From Teichococcus oryzae (lineage in GTDB: Bacteria; Pseudomonadota; Alphaproteobacteria; Acetobacterales; Acetobacteraceae): 34,594 bases of DNA. This document shows, one piece after another, positions 16,490 to 24,785 of the stretch; positions within the stretch are counted from its first letter, which is position 1, and every line of letters starts with the position of its first letter. The position numbers were made by a program, and so were the translations under genes. The stretch lies in NCBI RefSeq assembly GCF_008386565.1, contig NZ_VUKA01000019.1:1-34594 (forward strand), written 5' to 3'. The notes beneath the pieces were generated by a model, which worked only from the letters and a program-made list of their open reading frames with translations, ran no database searches and was not told the DNA's origin.

Positions 16490-17223
16490 CAACAGCCCGG
16501 AGCTTCTTCTTGGCGGCCGAGCTCCTGCCCCTCCGGCCGCTGGAGTCCATCCTGGCACCCGGCGGCGTGGTGGTGCTGGCGCCACATCCGGATGACGAAA
16601 GCCTGGGCTGCGGCGGCCTGATCGCCGCTGCGGCGACCGGACGGGCCGTTGCCGTCATCTTTGTCAGCGATGGCGGCGCCTCCCATCGCAACTCCCGCCT
16701 CTATCCGCCCGAACTGCTACGGCGCCTGCGGGAGGAGGAGGCGCTCGCCGCCTTGTCGTCCCTGGGTCTGGCATCCGGCGCGGCGCATTTCCTGAGGCTG
16801 GAGGATGCCGCCGTGCCCACTTCCGGCGCCGCCTTCGACGCCGCCATATCCACCATCCTCAATGTTGTGCAGGCCGCGGGTGCCGGCACGCTGCTCGCAA
16901 CCTGGCAGCACGATCCCCATTGCGACCATCAGGCCACCCACGCCATGGCCGTCGCCGCGACCCGGCGGAAGCCGGGCCTGCTTCATCTGGCCTATCCTGT
17001 CTGGGGACACACCTTGCCGCCGGACACGCCCATCCCCGACGCGCCGCGCGGGGCGCGGCTGGATATCGCCGCGCAACTGCCAGCCAAGCGCCAGGCGATC
17101 CGGGCGCACCGGTCGCAGACGACGCGGCTGATCGATGACGATCCGGAAGGCTTCATGCTGAACGACGCCATGCTCGCGCGCTTCGACCGCCCGTTCGAGA
17201 TCTTTCTGGAACCATCTCCGTGA
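16486..17223 (+). CDS. PIG-L family deacetylase
   Basis: Translation probably starts at GTG 16486, which overlaps the upstream stop by four bases (GTGA) and gives 245 residues. Longer in-frame starts would lie inside the acyl-CoA dehydrogenase gene. The zinc-binding PHPDDE motif is at 33-38 (APHPDDESLGCGG). The second metal-binding element HxDH is at 145-148 (WQHDPHCDHQATH). PIG-L/LmbE proteins remove acetyl groups from GlcNAc-containing lipids, mycothiol precursors or antibiotics using Zn. No signal peptide is evident, so it should act in the cytoplasm. The following methyltransferase gene also overlaps by GTGA, so deacetylation and methylation probably occur on the same amino sugar. Confidence 0.9.
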   Translation: MTTARSFFLAAELLPLRPLESILAPGGVVVLAPHPDDESLGCGGLIAAAATGRAVAVIFVSDGGASHRNSRLYPPELLRRLREEEALAALSSLGLASGAAHFLRLEDAAVPTSGAAFDAAISTILNVVQAAGAGTLLATWQHDPHCDHQATHAMAVAATRRKPGLLHLAYPVWGHTLPPDTPIPDAPRGARLDIAAQLPAKRQAIRAHRSQTTRLIDDDPEGFMLNDAMLARFDRPFEIFLEPSP

Positions 17224-17804
17224 ACCGTGCCACGCATTCCCTTCCGGCCAGCTATTTCGACGCCCTTTACGCCACGGATCCAGACCCCTGGAATTTCCGC
17301 ACCAGCGAATACGAAGCCGCCAAGTACCGGGCGACGCTGGATGCCCTGCCACGGCCGCATTACGGCAGCGTGCTGGAGATCGGCTGCTCCATCGGCGTAC
17401 TGACGCGGATGCTGGCTCCGCGTTGCGGTCGGCTCCTGGCGCTGGATGGCGCCAGCCGCGCCATCGCCGAGGCGCGGCGCCACTGTGCCGGCCAGGAGCA
17501 GGTGGACCTGCAGCAGCGGGAGATCCCGCGCCAATGGCCACGTGGCCGGTTCGACCTGATCCTGTTCTCCGAAGTGCTGTATTACCTTGACCAGGAGGAT
17601 CTGGTCCGGACCGCAGCCCTGGCATTGCGTTCCCTGCGTCCGGAGGGGGAGGTGCTGCTGGTGCACTGGACCGGCACCAGCGATTACCCCCTGTCCGGCG
17701 ACGCAGCGGTAGAAAGCTTCATGGCGGCGGCCGGACCGGCGCTGGTCACGCTGGTTCAGGACCGTACGGACAGATACCGCCTGGATCTGCTGCGGCTGCG
17801 CTGA
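17220..17804 (+). CDS. SAM-dependent methyltransferase, NodS-like
   Basis: This 194-residue class I methyltransferase starts with GTG at 17220, overlapping the PIG-L stop. The N-terminal YFDALYATDPDPWNFRTSEYE (about 12-32), SAM motif I VLEIGCSIGVLT (51-62), LLALDGAS (motif II) and the FDLILFSEVLYYL segment match the NodS family. NodS enzymes N-methylate the free amine left after deacetylation of the non-reducing GlcNAc in Nod factors. Adjacent to a deacetylase, the same chemistry (deacetylate, then N-methylate) is a reasonable inference. Its last 59 bases overlap the end of the convergent glycosyltransferase gene, which is unusual. The acceptor is unknown. Confidence 0.9.
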   Translation: MNRATHSLPASYFDALYATDPDPWNFRTSEYEAAKYRATLDALPRPHYGSVLEIGCSIGVLTRMLAPRCGRLLALDGASRAIAEARRHCAGQEQVDLQQREIPRQWPRGRFDLILFSEVLYYLDQEDLVRTAALALRSLRPEGEVLLVHWTGTSDYPLSGDAAVESFMAAAGPALVTLVQDRTDRYRLDLLRLR

Positions 17805-18897
17805 GCCCGGCCAGGATCTGCCGCGCCTTGTCGATTTCGGCGGCAAGGCCGGCAGGATGCAGCGGCACCGGATGCAGCAGCGGGCTCGCGGCCTCGGCCA
17901 TCTGCCACAGCGCGCCGAAGCAGGAATTCGGCAGGTCCCGGAAGAACGCCGGCGGCAACAGAAAGCGGGTGGCCCAAAGCGCAGCTCCTCCGGCCTCCGC
18001 CGCCGCGTGCAGGCGGCGAAGCTCGGCGCGCGCCCGCCAGCGCATTGCTGCGCGCGGGGCCGGTTCCAGCGCGGGGTCGCAGAGCGAAGCCGGCTCGCGC
18101 AGCCAGCGGCGCAAAGTGTCGGCGGCGCCGCCGATAGCACGTCCATCGGTGCGGCAGGAGGTCAACACCCTTACGCCCGGCGCGTGGCGGACGCGGGCAT
18201 CGATGGCCCGCAGCGCCGCGATCATGGCGCGATCCTCGCCGACGCGGACCCGTGGCAGGCCGCCGGCCCTTCGGTAGGCTGGCAGCCGGATCGCCAAGCT
18301 GGCCCCCGAAGCCATGCGGTGCCTGGGCCAGGCATCGTGCTGAACGGGGTCCAGGCGCGCCTCCATCTCGGCGAGCAAGGCGGCATAGGCAGCTTCCAGA
18401 CCCATGCGATGCCGCAGATGGCTTGGCAACGCTGCGACCTCGTCTGGATCGTATTCGACGCGGCCGGCTACGGCATCGGCTCCTTTGTCGAGTTCGGCGC
18501 GGGTTGTGGCCAGCCAATCCGGCGCCACCTGGCTGTCGGCATCGGTGGTGAGCAGCAGGCCCTCCGGCTGTGCCTCCCGCTCGAGCAGGTCGGCTGCGGC
18601 ATCAAGGGCGCGCCAGCGTGCTTCCCCCGCATGGGCCAGGCCGGAGGGCAGCTTCTCATGTCGCAGCACCAGCCGGAAGGTGGCGCGGGCGGCGCAGGCT
18701 CGCGCCAGCGCTTCCGTTTCATCGGCGCAGCCATTCAGGAGCAGCAGCACCGTCAGCGAGGAAGCATCCGGCTGCGCCGCCAGCGCATCAAGGCAGGCGG
18801 TGATGCGGGCGGCCTCGTTGCGGGCCGGGATGGCCACCACGGCCGGGCTCGTTGCAGCTGGTGCGGAGGACGAGAGCGACGGGAGGGAAACCATCAT
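17746..18897 (-). CDS. Glycosyltransferase family 2
   Basis: The protein has 383 residues (start ATG at 18897 or the adjacent ATG at 18894). A GT-A fold opens with PAVVAIPARNEAARITACLDAL (19-40) and carries a TTDADS motif with the probable metal-binding DAD at 119-121. The region EDRAMIAALRAID later in the domain fits the family's acceptor/catalytic acidic segment. GT2 enzymes transfer a sugar from a nucleotide donor. The gene is read toward the NodS-like gene and overlaps it by 59 bases, so despite the opposite strand it belongs to the same functional group. No membrane helices typical of NodC-like synthases are obvious. The Ala-rich composition and the C-terminal 150 residues are not informative. 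Confidence 0.85.
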   Translation of the reverse strand: MMVSLPSLSSSAPAATSPAVVAIPARNEAARITACLDALAAQPDASSLTVLLLLNGCADETEALARACAARATFRLVLRHEKLPSGLAHAGEARWRALDAAADLLEREAQPEGLLLTTDADSQVAPDWLATTRAELDKGADAVAGRVEYDPDEVAALPSHLRHRMGLEAAYAALLAEMEARLDPVQHDAWPRHRMASGASLAIRLPAYRRAGGLPRVRVGEDRAMIAALRAIDARVRHAPGVRVLTSCRTDGRAIGGAADTLRRWLREPASLCDPALEPAPRAAMRWRARAELRRLHAAAEAGGAALWATRFLLPPAFFRDLPNSCFGALWQMAEAASPLLHPVPLHPAGLAAEIDKARQILAGLSAAAADPGGICPYGPEPA

Positions 18898-19445
18898 GCC
18901 GCTGCACCAACGCCGAAGCTCATGCTTCGTTGCATGCTTAACTTAGCGACGAGCGGACCGCACTGGAAAGTCATGCCACGAGCGTCTGCCGATGCCCTCG
19001 CCACACAAGGTAGCTGTCGAAAAGGGCTATTGGCTTGATCTGCGCTTCCGTGCGGGCTCGCCCGGTCTCCGGAACATTCCAGCGTCCTTGCCGGATTGCA
19101 GGAGCTTCCTGCTTCGATGTCAGCCGCGGTTGGTTCCGTAGATCATGGGGGCAGCGGGCCAGGGGACGCCTGTTGCGCTTGGTCTTCCCAGGGTTGGCGG
19201 TTTTCCGGCATGTCGATCTCTGCCAGCCGAACCTGGTGCTTGCCCAGCGTCAGTGAGCCAGGGTGTCACCGTTGCCGTTGCCGAGAATATTGGCGGCACC
19301 GTCAGGTGAACTGGGCCAGAAGGAGGCCTTATCGATGACAAGCCGAGCCGGGGCAGGGGAGGACAAAACCGCCAAGGTGCTGAACGGCGGCCCGCGCCAG
19401 CTTGGCTTTTCAACAGGGCCTGCCGGACAGGGCCCAGAGGCCTTC
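18898..19445. other. About 550-base gap without a recognised gene
   Basis: This stretch lies between the start of the glycosyltransferase gene and the recognisable part of the decarboxylase pseudogene. Short frames on both strands lack family resemblance. It should contain the glycosyltransferase promoter and may hold the eroded 5' part of the decarboxylase gene, but no convincing N-terminal similarity could be seen. Confidence 0.45.
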
Positions 19446-20183
19446 CGCCAACCACAAGGCCATCTTTGCAGGTCCTCGGCTTCGGTTATCGCCGGCTGAT
19501 ACGCATTGCGGCCGACAGCGCCCGGCGAATGCGGCCCGACGCGCTGGCTTTCACGCTGGCCGAGGGCGATGGGTCCTCGATCGTCGTAGCGTAGGCAGAG
19601 CAGACCGACACCGGTGCCTCCGATCCCTTTTGCGGCATCTCAGCCGCTGTGGCACGCTATCCCCGCGCTTGGCTGCATGTGGACGGCGTCTTGGGGCTCT
19701 GGGCACGCGCCGCTCCCGGTCGGGCGCCTCTGGCGCGAGGGGTCGAACTCGCCGATTCCCGGGCAACGGATGGCCATTGATGGCTGCAGACGCCCTATGA
19801 TTGCGGCTATGCCATCATCCGTGACGCGGAGGGGCATTGCCGGAATGGTGGAGCGGCACTGCACGCTGGCCCGGCGCTTCGCGGCGACGCCGGCTGCGGA
19901 GCCCGGGGTGACGGTGCTAAACGAGATCGAACTGAGTCAGGCGATCATCCGCTTCGGCGCGGCAGAGGAGGCGGAAAGCGGCGATGCGTTGACGGGGAAG
20001 GTCATCGCACGGGTGCAGCAGGAAGGCATATGCTTCGCCGGCGGTGCAAGATGGCGAGGACGTTGGGTGATGCGCCTGTCGGTGACCTCCTGGCCCACCA
20101 CCGAGGCGGATATGGACCTGGCAGCATGCGCGATCATCGCAGCCTGGCGGGCGAGCAGAAAGGCGGCTGGGCTCAACAGCTAG
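19446..20183 (+). pseudogene. PLP-dependent decarboxylase pseudogene
   Basis: Three reading frames together spell a group II PLP decarboxylase (aromatic-amino-acid decarboxylase-like). Recognisable pieces are VLGFGYRRLIRIAADSARRM, WLHVDGVLGLWARAAP, LQTPYDCGYAIIRDAEGH and then GIAGMVERHCTLARRFAATP to the C-terminal WPTTEADMDLAA. There is a frameshift near 19470, an in-frame TAG at 19592-19594 and a TGA at 19778-19780. The TGA takes exactly the place of the PLP lysine in the family motif HKW. Near 19835 an internal deletion of roughly 50-60 codons plus a frame change joins the middle to the C-terminal part. The gene cannot give an active enzyme. The N-terminal third is missing or unrecognisable. 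Confidence 0.85.
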
Positions 20184-20325
20184 ACCTCTGATCAAGCCGC
20201 AACGCCACAGCGGCGAATGATCGCAGTGATTGGTGAACGCTGACTTCCCAAGTGGCGCAAATGGGCCAGACCCTTGCCGCGATGCTGATGAAGTAGCGGC
20301 AGGTAAGGCTGAAGGAGCTCTCATG

Positions 20326-20380
20326 TTACTCACTGAAACATAAAACAGGTGAGCAGTTAATTTTTTGCAACCTTGCAACC
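20326..20380 (+). promoter_or_regulatory. AT-rich promoter region with tandem TTGCAACC
   Basis: In the 240-base gap before the molybdopterin oxidoreductase gene, a notably AT-rich patch carries a CTCAC/GTGAG inverted repeat (20329-20333 and 20349-20353). A perfect tandem TTGCAACC follows (20365-20372 and 20373-20380), about 44 bases before the start codon. TTGCAA is itself self-complementary, so this could be a paired regulator site. No matching regulator is encoded nearby. Confidence 0.4.
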
Positions 20381-20423
20381 CGACTGACCCTTATCGAGGA
20401 GACGATCGGCAAGGGGGCACATC

Positions 20424-22694
20424 ATGGCAGGGCAGTCTGACACCGTTGATTATGGCGGCGCTTCGGGCGGCTGGGGCTCCCTGCGCGGAATCTTCGAAAC
20501 CACGGCACGGGAGATGGCGTCGCCCGGTGCGTTGAACACGCTGCGCAAGCAGAACAAGGCAGGCGGGTTCATGTGCGTCAGTTGCGCATGGGGCAAGCCG
20601 AAGCATCCCCATGCCTTTGAGTTCTGCGAGAATGGCGCCAAGGCTACCCTGTGGGAGCTGACCACCCGGCGATGCACGCCGGAGTTTTTTGCGCAGCACA
20701 GCGTCGCGGAAATGCGGGGCTGGAGCGACCATGACCTGGAACAGCAGGGCCGTCTGACACATCCGCTGCGCTACGAAGCGGCCAGTGACCGCTATGTTCC
20801 CTGCGGCTGGCAAGAAGCATTTTCCGCGATCGGCGCCGAGTTGAAGGCCACCGATCCGAAATCGGCGGTGTTCTACGCCTCGGGCCGGGCTAGCCTGGAA
20901 ACATCCTATCTTTATGCGCTCTTCGCGCGGGTATACGGCCACAACAATCTTCCTGACAGTTCCAACATGTGCCACGAGACAACATCGGTGGCTCTCAAGG
21001 AACTGATTGGATCGCCGGTCGGCACCTGCGTGCTGGAGGATTTCGAGCAATGCGACGCGATCTTCCTGTTCGGGCAGAACACAGGAACAAACAGCCCGCG
21101 TTTCCTTCATCCGCTGCAGAAAGCCAGCGAGCGGGGCTGCAGGATCGTGACCTTCAATCCGATCCAGGAGAAAGGTCTGACCAGCTTCATCAACCCTCAA
21201 CGGCCGGTGCAGATGCTGACGGGCAGAGAAACGCCGATCAGTTCGCAATACCTTCAGCTGCGGCCCGGCGGCGACATCGCTGCAATCATGGGCCTGTGCA
21301 AGGCGGTCCTTGCCGAGGATGCGCGCAGCGGCGGAGCGGTGATCGACCACGCCTTCATTGACCAGCACTGCACCGGGTTCGATGCCTTCCGCGCCAAGGC
21401 GGAGGCGACGTCCTGGGCCGACATCGAGCGGGATTCGGGGCTGAGCCAGGCCGGGATCGAGGCCGCGGCCCAGGTCTATCTGCGGGCGGAGCGCGTCATC
21501 GGCGTGTACGGGATGGGCCTGACCCAGCATGTGCATGGCTTCGAGAACATCGCCATGCTGGTCAACCTGCTGTTGATGCGCGGCCATATCGGCAGGCCTG
21601 GCGCGGGCATCTGCCCGGTTCGCGGCCATTCCAACGTGCAGGGCCAGCGCAGCGTCGGCATCGCCGAGAAGCCTGAGCTGGTGCCGCTCGACAAGCTCGC
21701 CGAGCAGTTCGGATTCCAGCCGCCGCGCGACAAGGGGATGACCACCGTCGAGGTTTGCGAGGGCTTGCTGGAGGGCAGGGTGCAGGCCTTTATCGGGCTT
21801 GGCGGCAACTTCCTGCGCGCCATTCCGGACCAGGCGCGGATCGAGCCTGCGTGGCAGAACATGCGCCTGACGGTTCAGATCGCCACCAAGCTGAACCGAA
21901 GCCATCTTTTCCACGGCCGCGTTGCTTATCTGCTGCCCTGCCTCGGCCGCAGCGAAGAGGATCTGCAGTCCAGCGGCCCGCAGACGGTGACCATCGAGGA
22001 CAGCTTCAGCCACATCCATGGCTCCCTCGGCCATCGTGAGCCTGCAAGCGAGCATCTGAAATCGGAGGTCGCCATTGTCGCGGGAATGGCGAAGGAGACG
22101 CTGCCGCCAAACCCGAAGGTGCAGTGGGATGAGTGGACGGCGGATTACGGACGGGTGCGCGATCTTATCGCCGAAACCTATCCGGAAGAATTCCACCGGA
22201 TGAACGAGCGGATGTTCCAGCCGGGCGGCTTCTACCGCGGCAACAAGGCGCGCGAGCGGGTGTGGGAAACGGAAAGCGGCAAGGCGAGCTTCACGGCACC
22301 CGACACGCTGGCCGCGACCGACGTGCCGGATGCCGAAGGCCGCTACCGGCTGATCACCCTGCGCTCCAACGACCAGTTCAACACCACCGTTTATGGCTAT
22401 AGCGACCGCCTAAGGGGCATCGAGGGCAAGCGTGACGTCGTGCTGATCAATCCCGAGGAGATGCGCCGTGCCGGGCTCGTGGCCGGGCAGCGCGTGTCGC
22501 TCATCGGCGATGCGCAGGACGGCCAGGCGCGGCGGATCGACGCGCTGGAGGTGGTGCCGTTCGACCTGCCGGATGGCAGCATCGCCGGTTATTATCCCGA
22601 GTTGAATCCGCTGATCCCGCTTCAGCACCACGACCGCAAATCCAAGACCCCGGCCTGCAAGGCCGTGCCGGTGCGGATCGAAGCGGCCGCATGA
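20424..22694 (+). CDS. FdhF/YdeP-family molybdopterin oxidoreductase
   Basis: The 756-residue protein matches the YdeP-type branch of the DMSO reductase/formate dehydrogenase superfamily over its full length. It opens with GGASGGWGSL. The iron-sulfur region has C51 and C54 (CVSCAWGKPK) and C68 (FCENGAK). A fourth cluster cysteine is not obvious. C183 in SSNMCHETTS sits where the molybdenum ligand is expected. The segments GAGICPVRGHSNVQG and ATKLNRSH, and the C-terminal NDQFNTTVYGYSDRLRG, fit bis-MGD binding. There is no Tat signal, so it should be cytoplasmic. YdeP in E. coli is linked to acid resistance and its substrate is unsettled. The formate/nitrite channel gene 40 bases downstream suggests formate. 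The start is supported by GGGG about 7 bases upstream. Confidence 0.93.
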   Translation: MAGQSDTVDYGGASGGWGSLRGIFETTAREMASPGALNTLRKQNKAGGFMCVSCAWGKPKHPHAFEFCENGAKATLWELTTRRCTPEFFAQHSVAEMRGWSDHDLEQQGRLTHPLRYEAASDRYVPCGWQEAFSAIGAELKATDPKSAVFYASGRASLETSYLYALFARVYGHNNLPDSSNMCHETTSVALKELIGSPVGTCVLEDFEQCDAIFLFGQNTGTNSPRFLHPLQKASERGCRIVTFNPIQEKGLTSFINPQRPVQMLTGRETPISSQYLQLRPGGDIAAIMGLCKAVLAEDARSGGAVIDHAFIDQHCTGFDAFRAKAEATSWADIERDSGLSQAGIEAAAQVYLRAERVIGVYGMGLTQHVHGFENIAMLVNLLLMRGHIGRPGAGICPVRGHSNVQGQRSVGIAEKPELVPLDKLAEQFGFQPPRDKGMTTVEVCEGLLEGRVQAFIGLGGNFLRAIPDQARIEPAWQNMRLTVQIATKLNRSHLFHGRVAYLLPCLGRSEEDLQSSGPQTVTIEDSFSHIHGSLGHREPASEHLKSEVAIVAGMAKETLPPNPKVQWDEWTADYGRVRDLIAETYPEEFHRMNERMFQPGGFYRGNKARERVWETESGKASFTAPDTLAATDVPDAEGRYRLITLRSNDQFNTTVYGYSDRLRGIEGKRDVVLINPEEMRRAGLVAGQRVSLIGDAQDGQARRIDALEVVPFDLPDGSIAGYYPELNPLIPLQHHDRKSKTPACKAVPVRIEAAA

Positions 22695-22734
22695 AGCGGC
22701 CCGTGGCGGCCGGCAAGCGCGACATGGAGCGTCG

Positions 22735-23541
22735 ATGAGCGACACCCGCAAGAATCCCGTTGGGAATGCGATCGCGCAGGCCGCGCCGGAAGCGCTGGCT
22801 GCCAAGGCCCGGCAGCCCTGGATGCGGATGATGGTCCTGGCCGGCTTCGCCGGAGCCTTCATCGCTTTCGGGTCGGTGATCTCCATGGTGGCGCAATCGG
22901 GACTGGCCCAGGCGGGGCCCGGGGGCGGCGATGCCGTGGGCGCCGTTCAACTCCTGTCCGGCCTGGCGTTTTCCGTGGGCCTGATCCTGGTCATGATCGT
23001 GGGCGCGGAATTGTTCACCGGCAACACGATGATGGTGCTGCCGGCGGCCACGGGGGCCTTGCCGGCTGGCCGCATGATCCGCGCATGGACCATCGTGTGG
23101 ATCGGCAACCTTGTGGGCAGCATTGCCGTGGCCTTGTTCTTCGTGGCAGCTGGCGGGCTGGGGGATGGCGTGGGGGAAGCTGCGGCCAGCATGGTTGAAG
23201 CCAAGATGGCCAAGTCTGCGCTGGCCGTGTTCTGTTCCGCCATCCTGGCCAACATGCTGGTGTGCCTGGCGGTCTGGATGTCGATGGGCGCAGCAACGAT
23301 CCCAGCCAAGATCCTCGCCATCACCGGCCCCATCATGATCTTTGTTGCCGCGGGGCTGGAGCATTCCGTCGCGAACATGTCGATCCTGCCGCTGGGCTGG
23401 CTGGCCATGCCGGGTGAAGGCGTGTTCTGGCTCGCCGGCCTGCAGAACCTTTTGTTGAGCAGCCTGGGAAATCTTCTGGGCGGGGCGCTTCTGGCACTTG
23501 GCCTTGCCTATGGCCACAATGCATTGCGGCAGGAGGCCTGA
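22735..23541 (+). CDS. Formate/nitrite transporter (FNT) family channel
   Basis: This 268-residue membrane protein has six predicted helices and the FNT signatures GAELFTGNTMMVLP (90-103), ANMLVCLAVWMS (172-183) and GLEHSVANMSILPLG (207-221). H210 corresponds to the conserved pore histidine of FocA/NirC channels, which pass formate, nitrite or hydrosulfide across the inner membrane as pentamers. It lies 40 bases after the YdeP-like oxidoreductase with its own GGAG site, so formate supply to or removal from that enzyme is the natural reading. Nitrite cannot be excluded. Confidence 0.92.
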   Translation: MSDTRKNPVGNAIAQAAPEALAAKARQPWMRMMVLAGFAGAFIAFGSVISMVAQSGLAQAGPGGGDAVGAVQLLSGLAFSVGLILVMIVGAELFTGNTMMVLPAATGALPAGRMIRAWTIVWIGNLVGSIAVALFFVAAGGLGDGVGEAAASMVEAKMAKSALAVFCSAILANMLVCLAVWMSMGAATIPAKILAITGPIMIFVAAGLEHSVANMSILPLGWLAMPGEGVFWLAGLQNLLLSSLGNLLGGALLALGLAYGHNALRQEA

Positions 23542-23601
23542 TGATGTGCCTCACCGCGGCCCGCTGACACATCCTGCCGCCCATACCGAGGTACCACGCT
23601 C

Positions 23602-24297
23602 ATGACCAGCTATTGCGGCCTGCCGCCAGATCCGTTCGAATGGCTCCACCGCTGGAACATGGACCCGCTGCTCCTTCTGGCGCTTGGCTGTGCTGCCGCC
23701 ATGGCGCCGTGGTCACGGCATCCGCACATGATCTGGGCGGCCACGGGCGCGTTGGCGCTGGCCTTCGTGTCCCCGCTTTGCGCGCTGAGCGTCGCCCTGT
23801 TCTCCGCCCGCGCCGTGCACCATTTGCTGATCGTCACGGTCGCGGCGCCTCTGCTTGCCCTGGCCTTCCCGGCCAGGAGGTCCAGCAATCTCGGTGTGGC
23901 CTTCGCGATCTCCACATTAACGCTGTGGGCGTGGCATCTTCCCTCGCTTTATGACTGGGCCCTGGCCGATACCGCCATGTACTGGCTGATGCAGATCAGC
24001 CTGCTTGGCACAGCCGCCTGGTTCTGGCGGGCTCTGTTTGCCGCTCCGCCCGTGACGGCGGCGCTTTCCGCCATCCTGGGCATGGCCCAGATGGGCATGC
24101 TCGGCGCGTTGCTGACCTTTTCGAAGGCGCCGCTCTACGCGGCGCATTTCGGCACCACCTTGCCCTGGGGGCTGGAGCAGGTCGCCGATCAGCAGCTGGC
24201 GGGGCTTGTGATGTGGGTGCCGGGCGTCATCCCCTATGCGGTGGCCCTGGCGCTCCTTGCCCGGCGTGCATGGGTCCGGGTTTCCGTGGCGACATGA
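23602..24297 (+). CDS. ctaG: CtaG/caa3-type cytochrome c oxidase assembly protein
   Basis: This 231-residue membrane protein with about seven helices resembles the caa3-type CtaG family. The N-terminal DPFEWLHRWNMDPLLLLAL, helix segments with histidines (ARAVHHLLIVTVAAPLLAL; LWAWHLPSLYDWAL) and the late WGLEQVADQQLAGLVMWVPG are typical. Members are thought to help copper insertion into oxidase subunits. It follows the FNT gene by 60 bases, overlaps the next gene by ATGA, and lies upstream of oxidase subunit genes, which supports the role. The name follows the family, not an experiment. Confidence 0.88.
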   Translation: MTSYCGLPPDPFEWLHRWNMDPLLLLALGCAAAMAPWSRHPHMIWAATGALALAFVSPLCALSVALFSARAVHHLLIVTVAAPLLALAFPARRSSNLGVAFAISTLTLWAWHLPSLYDWALADTAMYWLMQISLLGTAAWFWRALFAAPPVTAALSAILGMAQMGMLGALLTFSKAPLYAAHFGTTLPWGLEQVADQQLAGLVMWVPGVIPYAVALALLARRAWVRVSVAT

Positions 24298-24785
24298 TCG
24301 CGGCTCTCAAATTCGTCCATATCGCCGCCTTGTCGGTCTGGTGCGCTGGACTCGTCGGCCTTCCCCTGCTGCTGGCGCGGCATGCCCCGAATGGCGACCA
24401 GATTGATTTCGCCCGGCTGAGGGTCGTGACGCACCAATCCTATGTGCGGCTGATCACGCCCGCCGCCGTTATCGCCATCGCCGTGGGCACGGCGTTGATC
24501 TTCATGCGGAGCGTGTTCGTTCCATGGATGTTCGTGAAGCTGGTGATGGTGGGCGTGCTGGTGATCATCCATGCCTGGGTCGGGCACATCACGCTGCAGA
24601 TGGGCGAGCAGCAGGGAGACTACATCCCACCGGCCGCCATGCCGCTGGTCGGGATGTCCCTGGTGGCGATGCTGGCGATCCTGGTGCTGGTTCTCGGCAA
24701 GCCCCTCGTGGAGACATGGCCGGGGCCCACCTGGCTGCTCGAACCGCGGGATCAATCCCTGCCGGTGGGCGAGGTACCGATGTGA
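24294..24785 (+). CDS. CopD-like four-helix membrane protein
   Basis: Starting at MIAALKFVHIAALSVWCAG (ATG 24294, 4-base overlap with ctaG) the protein has 163 residues and four predicted membrane helices. The early FVHIAALSVW histidine motif, HQSYVRLITPAAVIAIAVG, and the helix with HAWVGH look like CopD-type or related haem/copper-associated membrane proteins often found beside CtaG. Its role may be in copper handling for oxidase assembly. Its 3' end overlaps the convergent DUF2231 gene by 34 bases. Confidence 0.75.
   Translation: MIAALKFVHIAALSVWCAGLVGLPLLLARHAPNGDQIDFARLRVVTHQSYVRLITPAAVIAIAVGTALIFMRSVFVPWMFVKLVMVGVLVIIHAWVGHITLQMGEQQGDYIPPAAMPLVGMSLVAMLAILVLVLGKPLVETWPGPTWLLEPRDQSLPVGEVPM

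Noticed and set aside
19592-19780. Recoding (selenocysteine or readthrough) of stops in the decarboxylase
   Set aside because: A frameshift, a large internal deletion and loss of the PLP lysine make the gene dead regardless.
20391-22196. 601-codon minus-strand frame opposite the YdeP-like gene
   Set aside because: Antisense mirror of a protein that matches its family over the full length. No homology or start signals.
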